Shown here: positions 57,408 to 64,000 of the stretch, in pieces
Numbering within the stretch: position 1 is the first letter of the stretch
Layout: each line of letters starts with the position of its first letter
From: Nymphalis io
Lineage: Eukaryota > Arthropoda > Insecta > Lepidoptera > Nymphalidae
Reading direction: 5' to 3'
DNA length: 64,000 nt
Assembly (NCBI RefSeq): GCF_905147045.1
Contig: NC_065913.1
Location: 7,180,001-7,244,000 of the forward strand
Notes under the pieces: generated by a model
Seen by the model: the letters and a program-made list of their open reading frames with translations, nothing else
Database searches by the model: none
What the model was told of the DNA's origin: nothing
Position numbers and translations under genes: made by a program

Positions 57408-58555
57408 AAAAAAAAATACACATACTATACATATATCCATAAATAAATTATATTATCTTTTTGTCAAGTGTTTTAGTTATTTGGTAACCAGCTCGGCCTA
57501 TGTTTTCTATGAGGAGCCACTTTCAAATCAAATAAAGAGATCATGTATGTTACATGTACAAATTAAAATAAAATATTAAAAACGTTGATGTTTATATAAA
57601 GAACATAATACCCATATTATTAACTTAAAAAAAAATTCAAAACAAATTTTCTCTTAATAATATAACATAATTTTCCGAAAAAGCCGAGACACCTAATTTT
57701 AAATAAAACAGTAGACAAAATACACGTTTCCACATTCCTTAAATTGTTTTAAATTGAATCTTTGAAAATGAAGTTACACACAAACTTTCATTCCAAAAAA
57801 ACGAGAAAAATTATGAAGCTTCTAGAACCCATTATTTTAGACTCTGTTCTGTCTATCAGTCAGTCAGAGTTAGAGTTTTATTAAGAAGATTCCATTGTTT
57901 TATTTTTATATACCATATATTATAAACGTAAAGCAATTGTCATGCGTTTTGAAATTAACGTATAGTATAATTATAATTTATATAGTACATAATTTATGGC
58001 CAATGTTGCCAACATTATAGACAAAGGTGCAGTGTACCTGACACTACACCAACCAATGGTTAATTGCCCATCAGCCTTTCTAGTAGCTATAAGAAACCAA
58101 TATAATATATTACTTGCGTAAGAATATACACTTTGAAATGATATATTACTCTTGGGAATTAATGTACGTTTGGTGCGTATGATTACATTTTATGTTAATA
58201 AAAAAAATAAAAAATATGATATATAAATAATTAATATATTATTTATAATACATAAATAAAATTCATTTAATTACCTAATTTCATCAGAAAATATTTAATT
58301 AAAAGAAGTGATAGCGTAAAGTAAGTTTTAAAATGGTAAACATAATCAATTAATTATAAATTATTGAATGTAAACTGTAAATTGTTCGCCCGTTATAATA
58401 AATTGGTTGAAAACAAAAGACTTAAAAACTTATACGTATGTTTTTTTTGTTACGATAACTGGAGATATAAAAATAAAACTAAAAATAGTTTCAAGCTGAT
58501 AATGTCATTAGTTAATAGATAATAACATTTTTAACAATATTCTTCTTCCTTTCAG
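57408..58555. other. 5' flank of the 756-codon gene
   Basis: AT-rich. It probably holds the non-coding first exon and promoter of the gene at 58561, but I could not place them firmly. A perfect three-unit heat-shock-type element lies at 57814-57828. Confidence 0.45.
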
Positions 58556-58560
58556 ATACA

Positions 58561-60831
58561 ATGACACATCTAAAGCTTCATATCCAGCTCATCATAACAT
58601 TACTCCTCATTACATCACACTCAATATCATCAGCATCTACCAAGCCAAATGCCAGACCAGTCTACGAAGTTATCAATGAACAAACAAGAATGGACGACAA
58701 ATCAAAGGTCTCAAACAGTCCTGGAATACTTCCATATGGCAATCCATTGGCTGGAAACTCGAAACAGAATGCGAGACTTCACGCCAGCAACCAACAAGCC
58801 ATGTTTAATGCTGAAAGAATAAGACAACACAAGGCTCAGTTACAAAGATGGACGAAAGGTCCTCAAATCATTGATAGCTATATGAAAGCGTATCATGAAT
58901 TACAAGAAAACCATCAATTAGAGATAGAAGAACAACAGGCAACGTTAAAAGACAGTCCTGTAACACCAGCGGTTACGACAAGAGGTCGCCCGCTTAGACA
59001 GAGAGGTCAAAATAAACGAGTACAAAATAATGGTGATAACTCCGCTCAGACGTTGCCTAATGAACCTTCTATTTCATCGAATAGAGTACAAAATCAAAGA
59101 AAAGATCTTCCAAGAAGAGGCTCATCCATCCAAAGATCAGAACCCACAAAAATTACAAAAGCTGATGCAGGAATTAAAAATATTAGAAGCAGAAATCATC
59201 GATCTTACGGTTCTGCTGATTATCACCAGTATTTAGAACCCAAAAGATATAAAACAATATATGTGTCACCAGTGCCTTATAATAGCCAAGAAGTTACAAT
59301 AAAGCCTAATAGGAACATTGGCTTAAATGATTTTCAAACAAATGAACCGAGCAAATTATATACAGAAGCAGTACCAAGCGAGGCGGCGCCTGCTTACCCA
59401 AAGCGATATGGTACACAGAAATTTGGTTCAGTTCAAGAAATAGAAGCACTCAATTCTCTATTATCAAAGAATCCGACGGAACAGTTATCGACATTCAAAG
59501 CTCTTTTAAAATCGGAAAAAGGAACAGACGATAATATTGAAAATGTACCAATAGATTATTATTTCTACTTAAAGGACCCTACAAAATATGCGAGTGCGTA
59601 CATGCCAACCATACCAGTCAAAGATCACATACCTATAACTGAAGAAACCGATGATATTCAAGATCCTACTAAAAGCAAACGACCAATAACATTTTCTCAG
59701 CCAACAGTTTCAACAACAGCAACAAAACTTGAAACTGAAACTACCAAAAGCAATAATTATTACAAAGTTGAAGGTGCAAGTCAGGTAATTTGTGATGACA
59801 GTAAAGCTAGTCAAATAGACTATTCAAATGATGATAGAGATTCATACCGTGCTATGCATTACGGATATCAACCTTACATCAAGGAAGCAGACGCTGACAC
59901 AAGTGAGATATATTTACACCACAACGCTCAACCCACTGGAGTGCAACATTTATCTGAAGACGGTACAGAAACATCTGCTTATGGAGATGATGACGTAAGT
60001 ATACCATTAGATATAAACTTAAAAATGTCAAACAAAGTTCGCAGTAAACGTTCTAAGCTAGAAACCGATCCATTTCTTTTGCCAAATGAAAAAACTTCAA
60101 GTAAGCCGATGACCACAAATAGCTCAGACACACCCACGTCCGAATCCCTTATAAGGTTAAATCCGTTTAGCAAGAAACGCGGGAGTGATTTCAACGTTTT
60201 TCTAAATCCTAACTTTCCGATCGGTGAGGCAACCGATTACAACGATGATTATGACTACATTCCCATAAAATCAAGCAAACCTAGTAAAAAATATGAAGCG
60301 TTTTATGATGAAGATGAATATGGTAATTATGATGATTTCAGTTCGCCTGATGACGAATTCGCTACGAATTTTAAAAAATCTTATCGAAATGATCCCCTAA
60401 CCGCTGGTTCTCACTTTGAGTCGAAAGGTAGTTTCTCGAACAAGTACCGTCATTTCCGCCGTGCCCCAGGCGTGTCTGGTTCCTCCCAAATCCATAGTAC
60501 ACCTCCCGCTACGTCATATGGAGTACCATTTTATGGTTCGCCTCATATATTTAGTACACCTCAAACTTACCCGCAAAAATTTGAATTCCAAACGGTTTCT
60601 ACTTTAGGAAGTTTCCAAGATATAGCCGAGCCCGTGTATATGCTGACTCAGTCTCAGTTAAAAGAACTAGTAGGGCACCATAATCTGAATATCGAGCATT
60701 TAGATGTTTATCAATTATTAAAAGAAAATAAAGCGAAGAAAACGTTACAACGCCCAAGAAAATATAGAAAAAGATACCCATTTAGACATGTAAAGAGTAA
60801 CTTGGTTAAACTCCATAAATTTAACTTGTAA
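58561..60831 (+). CDS. Uncharacterised secreted disordered protein, 756 residues
   Basis: I do not recognise a named family. A signal peptide covers about residues 1-25 (HIQLIITLLLITSHSISSA). The rest is mostly disordered: rich in S, T, N, K, P and Y, with a single cysteine (VICDD). A glutamine/glutamate-rich segment lies near residues 115-140 and an acidic tyrosine-rich segment (YDEDEYGNYDD) near 583-597. Basic sites suited to furin-type cleavage are RSKRSK near 494 and HFRRAP near 633, with a strongly basic C-terminus. TSYGVP at 651-656 is a motif seen in many cuticular and resilin-like proteins. Acceptor CTTTCAG lies 5 nt before the ATG, so there is a 5'UTR intron. AATAAA at 60911 supports termination at 60831. 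The next coding sequence, at 63750, is a chitin-binding domain exon, suggesting an extracellular-matrix or cuticle role. A splice to that exon is possible. Confidence 0.82.
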   Translation: MTHLKLHIQLIITLLLITSHSISSASTKPNARPVYEVINEQTRMDDKSKVSNSPGILPYGNPLAGNSKQNARLHASNQQAMFNAERIRQHKAQLQRWTKGPQIIDSYMKAYHELQENHQLEIEEQQATLKDSPVTPAVTTRGRPLRQRGQNKRVQNNGDNSAQTLPNEPSISSNRVQNQRKDLPRRGSSIQRSEPTKITKADAGIKNIRSRNHRSYGSADYHQYLEPKRYKTIYVSPVPYNSQEVTIKPNRNIGLNDFQTNEPSKLYTEAVPSEAAPAYPKRYGTQKFGSVQEIEALNSLLSKNPTEQLSTFKALLKSEKGTDDNIENVPIDYYFYLKDPTKYASAYMPTIPVKDHIPITEETDDIQDPTKSKRPITFSQPTVSTTATKLETETTKSNNYYKVEGASQVICDDSKASQIDYSNDDRDSYRAMHYGYQPYIKEADADTSEIYLHHNAQPTGVQHLSEDGTETSAYGDDDVSIPLDINLKMSNKVRSKRSKLETDPFLLPNEKTSSKPMTTNSSDTPTSESLIRLNPFSKKRGSDFNVFLNPNFPIGEATDYNDDYDYIPIKSSKPSKKYEAFYDEDEYGNYDDFSSPDDEFATNFKKSYRNDPLTAGSHFESKGSFSNKYRHFRRAPGVSGSSQIHSTPPATSYGVPFYGSPHIFSTPQTYPQKFEFQTVSTLGSFQDIAEPVYMLTQSQLKELVGHHNLNIEHLDVYQLLKENKAKKTLQRPRKYRKRYPFRHVKSNLVKLHKFNL

Positions 60832-60910
60832 ATGTCATCCCTAATATTTAAATTATAGTTTATTTATGTTCTTTATAAGTTATTTATTATGAGATGTTCT
60901 AAGCTAAATT

Positions 60911-60916
60911 AATAAA
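60911..60916 (+). promoter_or_regulatory. Polyadenylation signal after the 756-codon gene
   Basis: AATAAA lies 80 nt after the stop codon, with a T-rich tract just downstream. Confidence 0.6.
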
Positions 60917-62879
60917 AAGTTTTTTATTAAATATTTATTTCTTAATTTAATTTTAAATAGATAGTTATAATATCCCTTTTATAGTTAAAAATAATTTGTT
61001 TCTTAATATTTTTAAAGCAAATTCGGACGCGATGGCAACGAATATGTCGAATTTAACAAAGTCTTGGTGAAAGCTTTCTGACGTTAAAAAAATACACTCC
61101 TGTCACATTTATTGAATTGTATGTCCTTATTTTTTATAATAATATACCTAACCTTTTTTTTGCAAAATCTTTGCAGAATAATAAATTCCATTGCCTTGGT
61201 TGCAAATTACTAATGTGTGCCAAGCCTAAGCCTAATAATATATTGAATATTAATCTAAGCTTGATTGGAATGTTAAGCAACAAACAAGTTATACAAAACA
61301 ATTTTACGTATGAATATATTGATTTTATTAATTATGCAATTGAGAACAAGGCGTTAAATTTTATTTTGTGGAGGAAACGGTATAAATTATATACGAAATA
61401 AAATAAATTTTTTTTCTATACATAATTTTATTTTAAAATAATAATGAAAAAGTTATTTTTTAAGAACACACAAAAATCCTTTTTTAATTCATTTACTAGT
61501 CTCTTAGGATTTATGGATAAAATCGAAAGCCATGTGTAATATAATATAACAAGGAAAACGGACGAAGAAATATTAGAAAATTTTAATTAAAAATATTATT
61601 ATGATACATTATATTTCAATAACTTGTCACAGTATAATAACTCACATAAATTCATTCGCTTTATAAAAATTTAAACGTAGTCCATGAGTATTATGATTAA
61701 TGATAGTTAACATTTCGTTAAATTGTCATTAAATAACAGCTCGAGGATAAATTTAACTTAAATATAAATTAAATGACAGGTAATAAGATAGAGAATTTTA
61801 TTAATGGGATTCTACATATCTATAAGAACATCCCCGAACTCCGGGGTTATAGTAAAATTTCTTGACGTAAATATCCAATAACTTTTTTTTCGGATTTCAA
61901 CCCCGGATACTGAGATATGCAACCAATAGACCAACGAGATGCTTATAAGTGAAATAATGACAAAGCTTACTTCATGGCCTTCCCCACCCTTCATCGCACC
62001 TTGTTACGAATAAACACAGAGCGTTTTCGTTTTCTCTATTGATCAATATTTTTCATCAAAACGATTAAACTTTTTAAATATTTCAAGACTCTTGCAATTA
62101 AATTATAAGTACTAAACTATAATATCATAATCGTGTGTTTTATTTTATTTGTAACTTGAAAAACATTGTTTAAAATCAATTGTATATCGCGCGCAATAAA
62201 ACACTTTCTAAATCAGATGCGTTCTAGAATCTAGAATAACGGAAAGTGGTTTCGTTTAAGAAGACTTATCTAACATTTGTAACCGTTACTCAAGTTACTA
62301 ATACCTGATTTGAATTAAAACATTCCTATTTATATACTGGGTGTGCTCATTCAATTATACATATATTTGCATATTGCAAATTTTATACTTATTTATAGTT
62401 TTTATAGGAACTTTGGAAGTAAAATTAAAGTGAATAAAAGTAGATGGAATATAAATAAAGGATTTATCAGGAACTGTTTGTAGAGCTTTGTACAGTAAAG
62501 GCTATTTTAATTTCTGTACAGTATAACTTCGACCACTATCCGCTATGCTCTTGTCCAATATCAGCTGCAATGCAACATCCCTAAAGTATCGAGCCATGGA
62601 TTACTCAATAGAACTAAACACTAAATGATATACACCTTTCGAATCTACCTAAAACCTAATTAGAAATATTTCAAAGAAATATTATTGTTATTTTTCTATA
62701 TTATATAAAGATATTTTTGAGTTTGAAAATAAATTAAATAAAAACCACATCTTAAACAAAATCATTTTATTTATTATTGATTAGAAAATTAAATTAATCT
62801 CATATTTTGGTCACTCAGTTAATATAAAATTTATAAAATTGTAACTTTTGTTGGTAGTTCGATATTAAATAAATAATCA

Positions 62880-62881
<2 letters not shown>
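60917..62881. other. Intergenic or intronic, no firm gene
   Basis: AT-rich. A frame at 61117-61401 has no ATG-supported structure. A tRNA-like SINE relic on the minus strand near 61840-61950 (CGTTGGTCTATTGG, CCGGGGTTGAAATCC) is weak. Confidence 0.4.

Positions 62882-62938
<57 letters not shown>
62882..62938. repeat. (AT)n microsatellite
   Basis: A pure AT dinucleotide run of about 57 bp. Confidence 0.97.
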
Positions 62939-62941
<3 letters not shown>

Positions 62942-62999
62942 TACGATTAGCATAGTAGTAGTTATAATTCGAAACAGTTCATAGGAACATAGGCTTTGT

Positions 63000-63255
63000 G
63001 CCGGAGGTAAGGCTTTGTGCAAGTAGTCTGGGTAGGTACCACCCACTCATCAAATATTCCACCGCAAAACAGCAGTACTTGGTATTGTTGTGTTCCGGTT
63101 TGAAGGGTGAATGAGCCAGTGTAATTACAGGACATTACATCTTAGTTAGCGATGTTTAACATTTCTTACAATCGCTAATGTCTATGGGCGTTGGTGACAA
63201 CTTACCATCAGGTGACGCATATGCTCGTCCGCTTACGTATTCTATAAAAAAAATC
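63000..63255 (+). repeat. SINE-like family A copy
   Basis: GCCGGAGGTAAGGCTTTGTG to CTCGTCCGCTTACGTATTC, with a small deletion after TTACAGGACATTACATCTTA. Confidence 0.87.
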
Positions 63256-63749
63256 AATAAAAGACTTAGGTATAGTTAGAATGACAATACTTATAATATA
63301 TTACGGCTCACCTGGAACTGAAATAGTCTCGACATCCGAAATAATATTTATTTATTAAACACACAATACAAATCATATAAAATTATTACAAATTATTTAT
63401 TTAAGACGCAGAATTAGGCTTTCTTATCGCTAAGTAGATTTATTGGGACATAATAGGATTGAAACAAAGTCAATATAAATAATCAGAACGGACCAAAAAA
63501 AATACCAATACCTCAAACTACTTTAAACTTAAATGAAAGTATTAAATAATATGTATTATTGAAAATAAAATAAAAAGTTAAAAGGTGTTTTTATGACAAA
63601 ATATTCGTCTAAATATATTATATTAATTTTACAGCACATTGCGATCCTATGAAGTCCAGTTTAATGACTTTACTCGTATTTTAAATCGTTAAAGCCCCCG
63701 ACGAGAAATAAATAATTTAAAAGTACAGCAATATTTTTTTAACTTTCAG

Positions 63750-63956
63750 CTCAAATATGCAGCTAACTACGAATTCGGATACAGAGTTAAAGATCAAGAT
63801 AGCGGCAATTACTTTGGTCATCGTGAAGCAAAAAAAGGCGAGAATACCAAAGGTCAATACCACGTGCTTTTACCAGATGGAAGAATGCAGCAGGTCAATT
63901 ACTCAGCAGGACCCGAAGGCTTCCATGCTGATATTACGTATGATCACTTACAATAA
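63750..63956 (+). CDS. Cuticle protein terminal exon, Rebers-Riddiford chitin-binding domain (pro-resilin-like)
   Basis: This 68-codon terminal exon follows acceptor AACTTTCAG (63749) and ends TAA at 63954-63956. It begins LKYAANYEFGYRV and includes KGQYHVLLPDGRMQQVNYSA followed by EGFHADITY. That matches the RR-2/pro-resilin type of the Rebers-Riddiford consensus (G-x-Y-x-V-x-L-P-D-G-R-x-Q-x-V-x-Y-x-A), whose aromatic residues bind chitin in the cuticle. The exon starts in phase 0. No signal-peptide exon is convincing in the 2.9 kb upstream. MKSSLMTLL at 63654 is a weak candidate with a poor donor. The upstream part is either in that gap, unseen, or the 58561 gene by alternative splicing. 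Confidence 0.85.
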   Translation, partial: LKYAANYEFGYRVKDQDSGNYFGHREAKKGENTKGQYHVLLPDGRMQQVNYSAGPEGFHADITYDHLQ

Positions 63957-64000
63957 TAAAAATTATGGCACAAGTCAAATTATAAGAAAAACAAATTTAA

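Noticed and set aside
61117..61401. 94-codon frame after the 756-codon gene
   Set aside because: It lacks an ATG at the start and looks like AT-rich random coding; no motif found.
61840..61950. tRNA gene on the minus strand
   Set aside because: B-box-like and A-box-like words are present but the cloverleaf does not close; at most a decayed tRNA-derived SINE.
62831..63046. Frame with a long IY repeat
   Set aside because: It is translation of the (AT)n microsatellite.
63654..63689. MKSSLMTLL as signal-peptide exon of the cuticle protein
   Set aside because: The only in-phase donor (GTATTT) is poor, the intron would be about 70 nt, and the peptide lacks a cleavage site. It is kept only as a weak alternative.
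1..64000. CRISPR arrays, prokaryotic operons, viral genes
   Set aside because: No regularly spaced repeats, no operon-like gene packing and no recognisable viral proteins; all repeats are explained by SINEs, LINE relics, inverted repeats, microsatellites and the tandem duplication.

Overview
The window is AT-rich nuclear DNA of an insect, almost certainly a moth or butterfly. It has spliced genes with GT/AG introns, hundreds-of-bp tRNA-derived SINEs in many copies, a eukaryotic tRNA-Pro gene, and a cluster of genes that look like the lepidopteran ommochrome-binding (yellow chromoprotein) family. The SINE types recall those of nymphalid butterflies, but that is from memory and unchecked.

Layout: (1) 210-1770, the last three coding exons of GTP cyclohydrolase I (pteridine/BH4 synthesis), plus strand, earlier exons outside the window. 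(2) 8.8-37.4 kb, a cluster of six complete ommochrome-binding-protein-like genes and one truncated copy: plus 8795-9832, plus 15007-16035, minus 16232-17227, plus 24187-25014, minus fragment 25998-26348, plus 33297-34124, plus 36531-37418. Each complete gene has a single coding exon with a splice acceptor just upstream of the ATG (8 nt in five genes, 28 nt in the sixth), so each has a 5'UTR intron. (3) 16896-26016 and 26017-35141 are two copies of a 9.12 kb direct tandem duplication. It copied one pigment-binding gene whole and cut its neighbour after about 110 codons. (4) 37.5-58.5 kb is gene-poor: a long inverted-repeat element, a tRNA-Pro gene, AT microsatellites, many SINE copies and a decayed LINE with an R2-type endonuclease tail. 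(5) 58561-60831 is a 756-codon secreted, disordered, dibasic-rich protein of unknown function. (6) 63750-63956 is the terminal exon of a chitin-binding (Rebers-Riddiford, pro-resilin-like) cuticle protein.

The pigment-binding cluster is probably secreted haemolymph or tissue proteins with a beta-propeller-like repeat. It lies beside the first enzyme of pteridine synthesis, so two pigment chemistries are physically linked here; any functional link is only inference. The most informative structure is the recent tandem duplication, with base-level breakpoints and short inverted-template mutations that distinguish its copies. I found no CRISPR, operon or prokaryotic system.
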